Part shown: positions 1 to 8,649 of the stretch, one piece after another
How positions within the stretch are numbered: the first letter of the stretch is position 1
Layout of the letters: each line of letters opens with the position of its first letter
Origin: a virus
Length of the DNA stretch: 37,370 bases
Virus record (IMG/VR): IMGVR_UViG_3300003890_000023
Location: 1 to 37,370 of that record
Direction: 5' to 3' (one strand)
The notes under the pieces: model-generated
What the model was told of the DNA's origin: nothing
Seen by the model: only the letters and a program-made list of their open reading frames with translations
The model's database searches: none
Translations under genes and position numbers: made by a program

Positions 1-53
1 TTAGCGCAATTTTTTTCAAGGGTTTTGAGGCCGAAATGGCCGAGGGAGATGCA

Positions 54-551
54 ATGGGAAAACGAGGGCCTGCACCGCAGCCGACGGCAATCCTGAAGTT
101 ACGGGGGAGCTGGCTGGCGAAGCAGAGGGAGGCGGAGGGCGAGATGCAGCCGGAGATCGGCCGGCCGCATGAGCCGACGTTCGCGCATGACGATGAGCAA
201 CGAGCGTGGCAACAATTGGTCGATCAGCTTGAGGCTATCCCAGGACTGTTAACGGTCATCGATGGTCCGCAGCTGGAGCGGTATGCGCGGTATCTCGTGC
301 GCTGGCGGATGATTGAGAGCGAGCTGGAGGCGTTCCGATCATCGACGAAAGAGTCATTGCTGGACAATGAAATGCGGCAGGTGCTGCGGCTACTGTGGCA
401 GGAGTCGCGAGCGATGGACTTGCACCTCAAGCAGATCGAGGAAAAATTCGGCTTAACGCCATCGGCGAGGACGCGAATCAGACTCGGAATTGCCGCAGGC
501 GAGATGCGGAATGATCGGGTGGAGCGGGAGGCAAAACGGCGGTTTTTTTAA
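54..551 (+). CDS. terS: Phage terminase small subunit (P27-like)
   Basis: Probable small terminase subunit of 165 residues, which recognises phage DNA and hands it to the large subunit during packaging. The N-terminus MGKRGPAPQPTAILKLRGSW matches the opening typical of P27-family small terminases, and the rest is helical and charged. I place the start at the ATG at 54 rather than 36, because a GAGGGAG ribosome site lies just upstream and the family normally begins at MG(K/R)RGPAP. The large subunit follows 66 bases downstream, the usual order. The assignment rests on the N-terminal signature and gene order; no catalytic motif is expected. Confidence 0.85.
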   Translation: MGKRGPAPQPTAILKLRGSWLAKQREAEGEMQPEIGRPHEPTFAHDDEQRAWQQLVDQLEAIPGLLTVIDGPQLERYARYLVRWRMIESELEAFRSSTKESLLDNEMRQVLRLLWQESRAMDLHLKQIEEKFGLTPSARTRIRLGIAAGEMRNDRVEREAKRRFF

Positions 552-617
552 GCTAAGTGGTGCTGGTCGGGAGCGTGACGCAACGGGAAGCGTCTGGCGG
601 AACGAGTCTGCTCGCTG

Positions 618-2321
618 ATGGCCTCGCAACGACAGTCATCGCCGAAGAACGCCGTTAGTACCAAATGGCGGGATTTGCTGCGCCTTGTGCCGGGCTATGA
701 TCCGTTCGCGGATGCGAACGGATGCTGGTTCGATTCAGGGGCGGCGAACCGCGCGCTCGAATTTTTTCGTGAGTGCATCCGCCACACAGAAGGCGAGTTG
801 GCAGGCCAGCCGTTCGCGCTCCAGCCGTGGCAGGAGTCGGTGATTGCGAATCTGATCGGCTGGAAACGCCGCGATAAGCTTGGTCGCGACGTGCGGCGCT
901 ATCGGGAGTGTCTGATATATGTCGGGCGAAAGAATGGAAAGACGCCGTGGATTGCAGCGCTGGGCCTGTATATTTTCTTTTGCGACCAAGAGCCTGGCGC
1001 GCAATGTTACATCGCGGCGGGCGACCGCGAACAGGCGGGAATGTTGTTTCGCCATGCGAAGATAATGGTTGAGAGCGAGCCGGAATTATGCTCGCGATGC
1101 AAGATATACGGCGGTAATGCCAGTGCCGGACAATCGCGGTCCATTGTGAGCGAAAAAACTGGCTCATTCCTGCGAGTGATCTCTGCGGATGCGGATACGA
1201 AACATGGAGGGAATACGCATCTCGCAATCATCGACGAATTGCATGTTCAGCCAAATCGCAATCTCGTAGATGTGTTGCGTACATCAATGTCTTCGCAGAA
1301 TCGCAGGCAGCCGTTGATGGTCTATATTACGACAGCCGATTTTGCGCGGGAGTCAATTTGCAATGAGATTTACGGCCATGCGTGCCAGGTGCGAGACGGC
1401 CATATCAGCGATCCGGCGTTTTTGCCGGTGATTTATGAAGCGCCGAAGGACGCCGATTGGTCTGATCCGGAGGTGTGGAAGCTGGCAAACCCGAATTTGG
1501 GTATATCGAAATCATGGGAGTACATGGAACGGGAGTGCAAACTTGCACAACAAAACCCGGCTTATCTGAATACCTTCTTACGGCTCGATCTCAATATACA
1601 GACTGATGCGGATGTCTGCGCCATTCCGATGGATCAATGGGACGCATGTGGAGAGTGGTATGAGGAATCCGAGTTTGCCGGGCGAGAATGTGTTGCCGGT
1701 CTCGACTTGTCCACCACGACGGATATCACGGCTCTTGTGCTGTTATTCCGGCCTTTGAGCGCAGGCGATCCCTGGGTTGTTGTTCCGCGCTTTTGGGTCC
1801 CGCGAGAGAATGCCAAGAAACGCGCGGACAGAGATCGTGTGCCTTACTTGTCCTGGATTCAGTCTGGGTTTATCGCGGCACATGATGGCACTCGCCTGGA
1901 TTACGGGAAGATTCGGCGCGACATTAACGCATTGGCCGAGCGCTTTGCGATTCAGCAGATTGCGTATGATCCGTGGAATGCAACACAGTTAGCGCTAGAG
2001 TTGCAAGGTGATGGATTCGAGATGGTCGAATACCGTCAGGGCTTTCAGTCGATGAATGCGGCGACGAAAGAACTGCTCGCGATTATCGGTGCACGACAAC
2101 TACGACATAGCGGCAATCCTGTCCTGCGGTGGATGGCGGCGAATGCAGTAACGGCCGAAGACCCGGCAGGCAACCTGAAATTTAATAAGGCGAAATCAAG
2201 GGACCGGATTGACGGAGTTGTAGCACTCACTATGGCTCTAGGCGTCGCGATGAACACGCAGTCGGCGACATCTATATCAGTGTATGAACGCGAACATCGC
2301 GGCTTTGTGGAGATATCGTAA
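618..2321 (+). CDS. terL: Phage terminase large subunit
   Basis: Packaging motor ATPase and headful/cos nuclease, 567 residues, a normal length. The Walker A-like GRKNGKT lies near residue 103 and Walker B LAIIDELH near residue 201. A C-terminal RNase H-like nuclease is suggested by the acidic AGLDLSTTTD near residue 361, DPWNATQ near 452 and DRIDGVV near 529. The order small subunit, large subunit, portal is the standard head cluster. The stop TAA shares its last base with the ATG of the next small gene, so translation is probably coupled. It acts in the infected cell at the portal vertex. Confidence 0.95.
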   Translation: MASQRQSSPKNAVSTKWRDLLRLVPGYDPFADANGCWFDSGAANRALEFFRECIRHTEGELAGQPFALQPWQESVIANLIGWKRRDKLGRDVRRYRECLIYVGRKNGKTPWIAALGLYIFFCDQEPGAQCYIAAGDREQAGMLFRHAKIMVESEPELCSRCKIYGGNASAGQSRSIVSEKTGSFLRVISADADTKHGGNTHLAIIDELHVQPNRNLVDVLRTSMSSQNRRQPLMVYITTADFARESICNEIYGHACQVRDGHISDPAFLPVIYEAPKDADWSDPEVWKLANPNLGISKSWEYMERECKLAQQNPAYLNTFLRLDLNIQTDADVCAIPMDQWDACGEWYEESEFAGRECVAGLDLSTTTDITALVLLFRPLSAGDPWVVVPRFWVPRENAKKRADRDRVPYLSWIQSGFIAAHDGTRLDYGKIRRDINALAERFAIQQIAYDPWNATQLALELQGDGFEMVEYRQGFQSMNAATKELLAIIGARQLRHSGNPVLRWMAANAVTAEDPAGNLKFNKAKSRDRIDGVVALTMALGVAMNTQSATSISVYEREHRGFVEIS

Positions 2322-2470
2322 TGGATCGCGATGACTGGCAAATCGTGTGTGGTGTAATACTCGTTGCCGGCGGCGCGGGATGGTGGCTGCACCCCGGCGC
2401 CGGGATGGTGATTGCGGGTGTGTGTTTAGTCGTTCCCTTTTTTCTTTCGGCCAAGAATAGGGGCGGATGA
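2321..2470 (+). CDS. Small membrane protein between terminase and portal
   Basis: A 49-residue ORF beginning MDRDDWQIVCGVILVAGGAG. After a short acidic start it is hydrophobic almost throughout, with two likely membrane spans around residues 8-24 and 27-43 separated by WLHPGAG, and it ends in the basic tail SAKNRGG. It starts on the last base of the terL stop and overlaps the portal start as ATGATGA, so it is placed exactly as a translationally coupled gene. I do not recognise a family. A holin-like or membrane-anchoring role is possible but unsupported. Confidence 0.6.
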   Translation: MDRDDWQIVCGVILVAGGAGWWLHPGAGMVIAGVCLVVPFFLSAKNRGG

Positions 2471-4254
2471 TGAAATTCTTCGCACCGCGCAATGCTTGGA
2501 ACTATAAGTCAGGAGATGGTTGGTTTAATTTGCGCGGACAGCACGCCTCGTCAGGCGTGCGGGTAACCTACGACAAGGCGGAATCGCTGGCCGCTGTCTC
2601 GTGCGGAATCCGCGTGTATGCAGAGGCAATTGCCCAACTGCCGTGTCAGATAGTGGAGCAGCGCGATTTTCGCACGAAGCGAGCGGCGACAGATCATCCG
2701 CTATGGCGGGTTGTGCATGATGAGCCAAATCCGGAACAGACTAAGTTTCAATTCTTCGCGTTCATGACGGCATGCGCTGTCGGCTGGGGCAATGGCTATG
2801 CGGAAATCCAGAGGAATTCGACCGGAGATATTGTCGCTTTATGGCCGATTCATCCCAGCCGCATTCCGCGTCGCAATATCACGCGCAATAGCCGCGATGC
2901 CAGCCTGTGGAGCGACATTGTTGTCGGCGAACCCGGCGAGATCGTCTATTGGGTCCAGAATGATGACGGCTCGAAGTTCCCCATTGCGGCTAGAGATATG
3001 CTGTCATTGCCCGGCGTACTGTCGCAGGATGGAATTACGGGGCGAGGGATTATCGAGATAGGCGCATCGGCCTTAGGGATTGCGCTCGCGACGGAAGAGC
3101 ACGCCGGCGCTTTTTTCCGTAATGGCGCAGCGCCGAACATGGTGATCAAATCGCCGAAGGTCGTGGGCAAGGAGACGGCGGAGAGGTTGCGAGAACAATG
3201 GCAGCTGGTTTTTGGCGGCGTGAAAAATCATTACAAGACCATCCTACTGGAAGAAGGCATGGAAGCCGTGCCATTCTTCATTTCGCCGGAAGCATCCCAG
3301 TTGCTGACCTCGCGGCAATTCTCAGTGGACGAGATCGCAAGAATCCTGAAGCTCCCGCCGCACAAGCTGAATTCGTTGAATCGTGCAACATGGGCCAACA
3401 TAGAGCAACAGGCGCAGGAGTTCGTCGATTATTCGCTGATGCCGTGGGTTAAGCAGTGGGAAGAAAGTCTCTATAAGAGGTTACTAAGCGACGAGGATAA
3501 AAAAAGATATCGCTTCCGCATAAATGTGATGGCGCTGTTGCGGGGTGATTCGCAAGCGCGGGCGGCCTTTTATCGGGCGCTCTTTGACATGGGCGCGCTG
3601 TCGCCGAACGACATTAGAGAACTGGAGGACTGGAATCCGAACAGCGCTGGGGATCAATACTTCGTTCCGGCGAACAATCTCGTTCCGCTGGGCGCAATTG
3701 ATGCGCTGGCCCAGGCGCAAATCGAGCGAGCGCGCGCCGAAGCGGAAAACGCAGGCGCCAGAAGCCCCGATGCGGCGCAAAGCAGCGCGCCTCCTACGGC
3801 GGCAGATGCCGAAAATTTGATTGCGGCGGCAGCAGTGCGCGAGGCGAGGGCCGCTGCTGCGGCGCAGGCAACGCGAGATGCAATCCGTCTATCAATTCAG
3901 GCGGTCATTGAGGGAATGATGCACCGCGAGGAGAGAGCTCTAAGTCAAGCGGCCAAAAAACCGGAAAGATTCCTCGCGTGGTGCGATGAATTTTACGGCG
4001 AGTTCCGGAGCCGTCTGACGGCGGCTATCGCTGTGTTCGCGCATGCGGCGGAACAGAGCGGGGCGGAATTATGCGCGGACTCAATCGCAAACGATTATGT
4101 TGCCGATTCGCTGGCGCGGCTGGCGCCTTTAGCGGATTTGCCGTGCAGCGAGTTGGCTCCTGCGCTGGCGAAGATGATGGATTCGTGGGATGGACGGCCG
4201 GCGCACTATGCGGCGGGCGCACTGACAGAAAAGGAAATCGTATGCACAATTTGA
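2467..4254 (+). CDS. Phage portal protein (HK97 type)
   Basis: Portal ring subunit, 595 residues, forming the dodecameric channel for DNA entry and exit at one capsid vertex. The N-terminal half has the HK97-like portal pattern: AVSCGIRVYAEAIAQLPCQI near residue 44, HPLWRVVHDEPN near 78, WGNGYAEIQRN near 106, and ARILKLPPHKL near 285. The C-terminal third, after about residue 415, becomes strongly Ala-rich and helical (AQAQIERARAEAENAGAR), an extension beyond the usual portal length of about 400-450. The gene sits between terminase and protease. Its stop lies 13 bases inside the protease gene. Confidence 0.93.
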   Translation: MMKFFAPRNAWNYKSGDGWFNLRGQHASSGVRVTYDKAESLAAVSCGIRVYAEAIAQLPCQIVEQRDFRTKRAATDHPLWRVVHDEPNPEQTKFQFFAFMTACAVGWGNGYAEIQRNSTGDIVALWPIHPSRIPRRNITRNSRDASLWSDIVVGEPGEIVYWVQNDDGSKFPIAARDMLSLPGVLSQDGITGRGIIEIGASALGIALATEEHAGAFFRNGAAPNMVIKSPKVVGKETAERLREQWQLVFGGVKNHYKTILLEEGMEAVPFFISPEASQLLTSRQFSVDEIARILKLPPHKLNSLNRATWANIEQQAQEFVDYSLMPWVKQWEESLYKRLLSDEDKKRYRFRINVMALLRGDSQARAAFYRALFDMGALSPNDIRELEDWNPNSAGDQYFVPANNLVPLGAIDALAQAQIERARAEAENAGARSPDAAQSSAPPTAADAENLIAAAAVREARAAAAAQATRDAIRLSIQAVIEGMMHREERALSQAAKKPERFLAWCDEFYGEFRSRLTAAIAVFAHAAEQSGAELCADSIANDYVADSLARLAPLADLPCSELAPALAKMMDSWDGRPAHYAAGALTEKEIVCTI

Positions 4255-4982
4255 TTGACGTAACACTGTCGGCGGAGATCGAGCGGGCGGCCAGTTCCGA
4301 TTCATTCGTCGTTGGCATTCGGAATGCGTCGGAGGAGTCTCCGGCCGAAATCGCACTCTATGGCGAAATCGGCAACCCGTGGGAAGCATCTGATGCTCGC
4401 AGTGTGGCAGGATTTTTGCGAGCGAATAAAGGGCGCCCGGTTGTGGTGCGCATCAATTCAATGGGCGGCCTGGCCTATGACGGCATTACGATCCACAATG
4501 CGCTGGTGGCGCATGATGGTCCGGTGACGACAGTCATAGAGGGGATGGCCGGCAGTGCGGCATCGGTGATTGCAATGGCTGGGTCACCGGTCCGGATATA
4601 TGAGAATGCGCAGCTGTTCATTCACCGCGCGCAAATGATCGTCGTCGGTAATCGCGATGCAACAGCCGAAGCGACGTCGTGGCTAGACAAGCTGGATGAC
4701 GCTATCGCCAGGACATACAAGGCCAAAACGGGAAAAGCATACGACAAAATTCTGGAACTGATGAAGGGCAAAGTTGATGGGACGGTCTTCACCGCGCGAG
4801 AGGCAATCGCGATGAAATTCGCGGACGAAATGATTTCGCTCAAAACCGGAGAAGCGGTGAATGACGTGGGCGGTATCGCGAAATCATTGCGGGCCGAAGG
4901 CGAGCGGCGATTACTATGTGTCGAGGCATCGCGTGCGGAACGGCTCCGCACGCGGCGAGACCTGTATCGACTGGACTCCTAA
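4242..4982 (+). CDS. ClpP-like prohead maturation protease
   Basis: Head maturation serine protease of the ClpP/S14 class, 246 residues. The ClpP fold is visible as VVVRINSMGGLAYDGITIHN, followed by the nucleophile motif GMAGSAAS with Ser near residue 105 and FIHRAQ with His near residue 128. It would cleave the capsid delta domain and scaffold inside the prohead. I choose the ATG at 4242, preceded by AAAAGGAA, rather than an upstream in-frame start, because the ClpP core begins about 35 residues later and the overlap with portal is then only 13 bases. Confidence 0.92.
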   Translation: MHNLIDVTLSAEIERAASSDSFVVGIRNASEESPAEIALYGEIGNPWEASDARSVAGFLRANKGRPVVVRINSMGGLAYDGITIHNALVAHDGPVTTVIEGMAGSAASVIAMAGSPVRIYENAQLFIHRAQMIVVGNRDATAEATSWLDKLDDAIARTYKAKTGKAYDKILELMKGKVDGTVFTAREAIAMKFADEMISLKTGEAVNDVGGIAKSLRAEGERRLLCVEASRAERLRTRRDLYRLDS

Positions 4983-5000
4983 TTCACTCAGAATGCTAAT

Positions 5001-6065
5001 ATGGCGGCAATTGTTGTCACCGGCGCGGGTGGCCTGATCGGCGCGGAGTGCGTGCGACGATTTGGGCGGAAAGGTTATCACGTCATCGGGATTGACAACG
5101 ATACCCGCCGCGTCCTTTTCGGCACGGCCGCATCGGTGCACAAGACAATTCAGGCGCTGCGCACTGCCAGCGCAAATTACGAACATCACGATCTCGACAT
5201 CCGGGATTGCGCAGGCGTGGCGGAGTTGTTCCGGCGCAACCAGGGGCAAATTGCGGCGGTCATTCATTGCGCGGCTCAGCCGTCCCACGATTGGGCGGCA
5301 CAAGAGCCGCTTGTTGATTTTGACATCAATGCGCGCGCCACGGTGGGGCTATTAAATGCGACGAAGGCATATGCGAGCGCCGCCACGTTCGTATATCTGA
5401 GCACGAACAAAGTCTATGGCGATGCGCCGAACAGCCTGAAGTATTGTGATATCGGAACGCGCCTTGAGCCGTTCGGCGACTCGCACTCGCGGCATGACGG
5501 ATTTACCGAGGATACGCCGATTGATACGCGGCTCCATTCTCTTTTCGGCTGCTCCAAGCTGGCGGCTGATATCTATGTGCAAGAGTACGGCCTCTATTAT
5601 GGAATGAATACCGTGTGTTTTCGCGGCGGCTGTTTGACGGGGCCGGGACACGCGGGGGCAAAGCAGCACGGGTTCTTATCATATCTATTAAGATGCTGCG
5701 TTGCTGAAATGCCGTATGAAATTATCGGCTATGGCGGCAAGCAGGTCCGCGACAACATTCACGCATCCGACTTGGTGTCGGCTATTGAAATGTTTCTTGA
5801 ACACCCGAAACCTGGCGCGGTGTATAACATCGGCGGCGGGAGGGGCAATTCGTGCAGTATCCTGGAGGCTATTGCGCTGGCGGAAGAAGTGACCGGGAAA
5901 AAGATGCGGATTGCCTATCGAGAGCAGCCGCGAATCGGCGATCATATTTGGTGGATTACTAATACCGAAAAGTTTAGGACTGATTTTCCGGACTGGAAAA
6001 TCAGGAAGTCATTACGCGATATAATCGCGGAAATTGCGGAGGCATCGTTGACGGATGGCGACTAG
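5001..6065 (+). CDS. NAD-dependent epimerase/dehydratase (CDP-paratose 2-epimerase-like)
   Basis: Extended short-chain dehydrogenase/reductase of 354 residues that should act on a nucleotide sugar in the cytoplasm. The Rossmann motif TGAGGLIG lies at residues 7-14, with acidic IDND at the end of the second strand fitting NAD. The active-site region reads LFGCSKLAADIYVQEYG, with Phe where YxxxK normally has Tyr. From memory, CDP-paratose-2-epimerase-like proteins share this variant together with the following CFRGGCLTGP and QVRDNIH stretches, so I do not treat it as damage. It interrupts the head module between protease and capsid, like a moron gene, and may supply sugars for the glycosyltransferases downstream. 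Confidence 0.85.
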   Translation: MAAIVVTGAGGLIGAECVRRFGRKGYHVIGIDNDTRRVLFGTAASVHKTIQALRTASANYEHHDLDIRDCAGVAELFRRNQGQIAAVIHCAAQPSHDWAAQEPLVDFDINARATVGLLNATKAYASAATFVYLSTNKVYGDAPNSLKYCDIGTRLEPFGDSHSRHDGFTEDTPIDTRLHSLFGCSKLAADIYVQEYGLYYGMNTVCFRGGCLTGPGHAGAKQHGFLSYLLRCCVAEMPYEIIGYGGKQVRDNIHASDLVSAIEMFLEHPKPGAVYNIGGGRGNSCSILEAIALAEEVTGKKMRIAYREQPRIGDHIWWITNTEKFRTDFPDWKIRKSLRDIIAEIAEASLTDGD

Positions 6066-6228
6066 CGGCAAGCGGCTCGATATAGGCGAGGAGAACCGCG
6101 TCCGGCGATTGCGAGCCGCCGGTATGACGATCCGTGCAATCGCCTCCGCCGAGCGCGTGTCTCCGACGACCGTGCGGAAAATCTTGAAAAATCCTATTGC
6201 AAAGTGTCACACAATCGTTTCACGATAA
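6055..6228 (+). CDS. Small helix-turn-helix protein
   Basis: A 57-residue basic protein. Residues about 15-45 (RVRRLRAAGMTIRAIASAER followed by VSPTTVRKIL) form a clear resolvase/Hin-type helix-turn-helix, so it probably binds DNA. It has no partner domain. The ATG lies inside the epimerase gene and overlaps its 3' end by 11 bases, so the two are probably co-translated. The 181 bases that follow, up to the capsid start, hold no convincing gene. The target is unknown; local control of the capsid or epimerase genes is only a guess. Confidence 0.6.
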   Translation: MATSGKRLDIGEENRVRRLRAAGMTIRAIASAERVSPTTVRKILKNPIAKCHTIVSR

Positions 6229-6409
6229 AGACTAATAAAGAGATTCGCCACCTGGCAGTATAGCGCCAACGTGCTTGATCTGCCGGGGCCGACAGCAATT
6301 AGCCTCTCCAAAGAGCCGGTGAATTGCTGACAAGAGTTTTGAAAACCTTGTCGGTGATGGCCGGTGTTTTGTTGCCGCAATCGCCGACGCAACAGCGGAG
6401 ACGGCAGAA

Positions 6410-7897
6410 ATGGAACGAATTGCACAAATCATTGCTCGGTGTCGGCACATCGACAACGAGCAGGCGGCTATCGAGTCCGATGCGGAGCTTAATAATAATG
6501 GACAATTCACCGATGAGCAGCGCGCGAAATATGCCGAACTGAAGGCGGAGTTCGACGCCCTGATTAACGAAAAACAGAAGCTGGAGTCCGACGCAGCCAT
6601 GAAGGCGGAGCGGTCAGGTCGTGCGGCCTTGCTCCAGCCGGCAATCTTGCCTCGCAAATCGCCGGAGAACGCCGGTGCTCCATTGCCGGGAGCGTCCACA
6701 CAATCGGCTGAAGAACAGTCGGCGGAGGTTAGCAAATCGGCATCCAAAAAATTTAGTATTCCCGCCCAGGTGCGTCGGTTTACGCCGCGCAATTTTCTGG
6801 ATCGTGATGGCATGACCGGCGAAGAGCGCGCATATCGATTCGGCCAGTATTGTCTGGCGAAGCTGACGAATGATATTCCGGGGCGCTATTCGTTTCCTCA
6901 TGCGTTGAGCTTCATCAACTACTATATGGGCGGCATCCGGAATCTGGCGCACGGTGAAAGCGACGGCACTACCGGCGGGCATTATCTCGTGCCGGATGAA
7001 TTCTCGAATGATTTCATCGTGCTCAGGGAGCGCTTTGGCGTTGCACGGAGACTGTTTCGCCGCGAACCGATGGCCGGCGATACCAAGCACGTTCCGAAAT
7101 GGGGCAGCGGCTTGACGGCCTATTTCCCCAATGAGTCTGATGCAATTACCGAATCGAACTCGACATTCAGCGATATTCAATTGGTCGCGAAAAAAATGGG
7201 GGCCATTGCCCGCATGAGTGCTGAGTTGTCGGCGGACGCCGTGATTGACATCGGCGACCGTCTGGCCGGCGATATTGCCCAGGCGTTCGCGAATAAAGAG
7301 GATGAGTGCGGATTCAACGGCGATGGGACATCGACCTATGCCGGGATTCGCGGGGTCAGGTATCTCTTGCAAAACATCAGCGGCACAACCGATTCGGCCG
7401 GACTGGTGACGGCGAGCGGAAACGCATGGTCCGAAATCACGGCCGGCGATTTGACCGCAGTGGTTGGCAAGCTTCCGCAGTACGCCGATACCGGCAATTG
7501 TGCCTGGGTATGCCATCGCGCGTTTTATTATGGTGTGATGGAAAAGTTGCTCCTGGCGCAAGGCGGAGCGACGGCGATGGAACTGAAGTCCGGAGTGAGT
7601 CGGCCGCGACCGATGTATCTCGGTTACCCCGTCGAGTTTGCTCAGGTATTTCCGTCGGTCGAGGCGAACTCGCAGGTATGCGTTGCGTTCGGCGATTTCT
7701 CGCAAGGAGCCTTTTTCGGCGACCGCGCGGGGATCGAAATCATGTTCAGCGAGCACGCCTATATCAACTCGCAGAGTGTGTTCGAGCGCAATCAAATCGC
7801 AGTGCGCGGAACACAACGGTTTGACATCGTGGTGCACGGCTGCGGCGATACATCGACACCGGGACCGATTGTTGGACTGCAAACCGCAGCCTCATAA
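6410..7897 (+). CDS. Major capsid protein (HK97 fold) with N-terminal delta domain
   Basis: Main head shell protein, 495 residues. The first 100 or so residues are charged and helical (AKYAELKAEFDALINEKQKL), as in the scaffolding delta domain that the upstream ClpP-like protease removes. The HK97 core starts near residue 130. It contains GGHYLVPDEFSNDFIVLRE near residue 185, a typical N-arm, and later FFGDRAGIEIMFSEHAY and FERNQIAVRGTQRFDIVVHG near 445-480, typical of the P-domain end. The start at 6410 follows GGAG about 10 bases upstream. The exact cleavage point is not readable from sequence alone. Confidence 0.93.
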   Translation: MERIAQIIARCRHIDNEQAAIESDAELNNNGQFTDEQRAKYAELKAEFDALINEKQKLESDAAMKAERSGRAALLQPAILPRKSPENAGAPLPGASTQSAEEQSAEVSKSASKKFSIPAQVRRFTPRNFLDRDGMTGEERAYRFGQYCLAKLTNDIPGRYSFPHALSFINYYMGGIRNLAHGESDGTTGGHYLVPDEFSNDFIVLRERFGVARRLFRREPMAGDTKHVPKWGSGLTAYFPNESDAITESNSTFSDIQLVAKKMGAIARMSAELSADAVIDIGDRLAGDIAQAFANKEDECGFNGDGTSTYAGIRGVRYLLQNISGTTDSAGLVTASGNAWSEITAGDLTAVVGKLPQYADTGNCAWVCHRAFYYGVMEKLLLAQGGATAMELKSGVSRPRPMYLGYPVEFAQVFPSVEANSQVCVAFGDFSQGAFFGDRAGIEIMFSEHAYINSQSVFERNQIAVRGTQRFDIVVHGCGDTSTPGPIVGLQTAAS

Positions 7898-7909
7898 GAT
7901 TAGATCAAC

Positions 7910-8107
7910 ATGAGTGACAAGATACGATTCTTGAAGGGATGGATGGGGCGGCCAGCCGGCTCCGTTGATAGCCGCCTCGGACGAGGGCAAATGCTCGCCC
8001 TGGTGGATAACGGCTTTGCCGAATGGGTCACCGAACTGGAGCACAATCAGAAAAAGTTCCATCGCGCTAAACAAATGACGAAAAAGGAGAATCGTTATGC
8101 TGAATGA
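7910..8107 (+). CDS. Small protein downstream of capsid, unknown function
   Basis: A 65-residue basic protein (MSDKIRFLKGWMGRPAGSVD and onward) lying 12 bases after the capsid gene and overlapping the next start by 11 bases. GQMLALVDNGFAEWV resembles short phage proteins in this position that carry a KGxAxxV-like motif. I do not assign a family. Head assembly or stabilisation is plausible from position only. Confidence 0.6.
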   Translation: MSDKIRFLKGWMGRPAGSVDSRLGRGQMLALVDNGFAEWVTELEHNQKKFHRAKQMTKKENRYAE

Positions 8108-8540
8108 ATTGCGAGTCCTGGAGGGTGTGGCATTGGCCCCGGCCTCTCAGGCTGCGGCCGCCACTCGCTCCGCGAATATCGACTGTCTTGGGTATGATTA
8201 TGCGACAATCCGGCTGAACCTAGCTGCCAAAGTTAATACCAGCGCCTCACCGCCGACGATTGCGGTGAAGGAGTCGGACGATACCGCTGCGACCAACTTC
8301 GCGACATGGTCCAGCTCCTTTAGTCGGAATGAAGACCTCACAGCGGCCCACAGTGTTGTGTTTAAGATCGATCTGCGCGGCAGGAAGCGATACCTGCAGC
8401 TGTCGGTTACTTCCGCGACACATACGACGAACGATGTCGTCACCGCCGCAGCGGACTATACGCTGTCGAGGGGGGAAAGAGCATCGGCAGGTACGGCCGG
8501 TCTGGTCGCCTCAACAAACGATGCAGTGGTCATCGGCTGA
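8097..8540 (+). CDS. Putative head decoration or head-fibre protein
   Basis: A 147-residue protein rich in Thr, Ser and Ala with alternating beta-like segments (YDYATIRLNLAAKVN, HSVVFKIDLRGRKRYLQLSV). No Cys, signal peptide or membrane span is seen. Its place just after the capsid, its length and its beta-rich composition fit a capsid surface protein, but I recognise no family. AAGGAG lies directly before the ATG. The downstream 110-base gap carries interleaved inverted repeats, described separately. Confidence 0.5.
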   Translation: MLNELRVLEGVALAPASQAAAATRSANIDCLGYDYATIRLNLAAKVNTSASPPTIAVKESDDTAATNFATWSSSFSRNEDLTAAHSVVFKIDLRGRKRYLQLSVTSATHTTNDVVTAAADYTLSRGERASAGTAGLVASTNDAVVIG

Positions 8541-8549
8541 TAGAGATTT

Positions 8550-8633
8550 GCGGGCGGCGGACAAAGTCTCGCCCTGACCCACAGGCGATTTGGCGTTTGC
8601 CGCCCGCTTTGTACGACCGTTCCCTGTGGGTCA
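8550..8633 (+). other. Interleaved inverted repeats (possible RNA pseudoknot)
   Basis: Two perfect complementary pairs occur in A-B-A'-B' order. GCGGGCGGC at 8550-8558 pairs with GCCGCCCGC at 8599-8607, and TGACCCACAGG at 8575-8585 pairs with CCTGTGGGTCA at 8623-8633. A third pair, ACAAAG at 8561-8566 with CTTTGT at 8607-8612, is also interleaved. Such order cannot form two nested hairpins but can form an H-type pseudoknot or alternative structures. The last arm ends 17 bases before the ATG of the next gene, so translational control is a reasonable inference. Confidence 0.5.
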
Positions 8634-8649
8634 TGATGTGGGTCACAGT

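Noticed and set aside
655-1227. A 190-residue minus-strand frame opposite the terminase gene
   Set aside because: The + strand has clear ATPase motifs; the opposite frame has shadow composition and no ribosome site.
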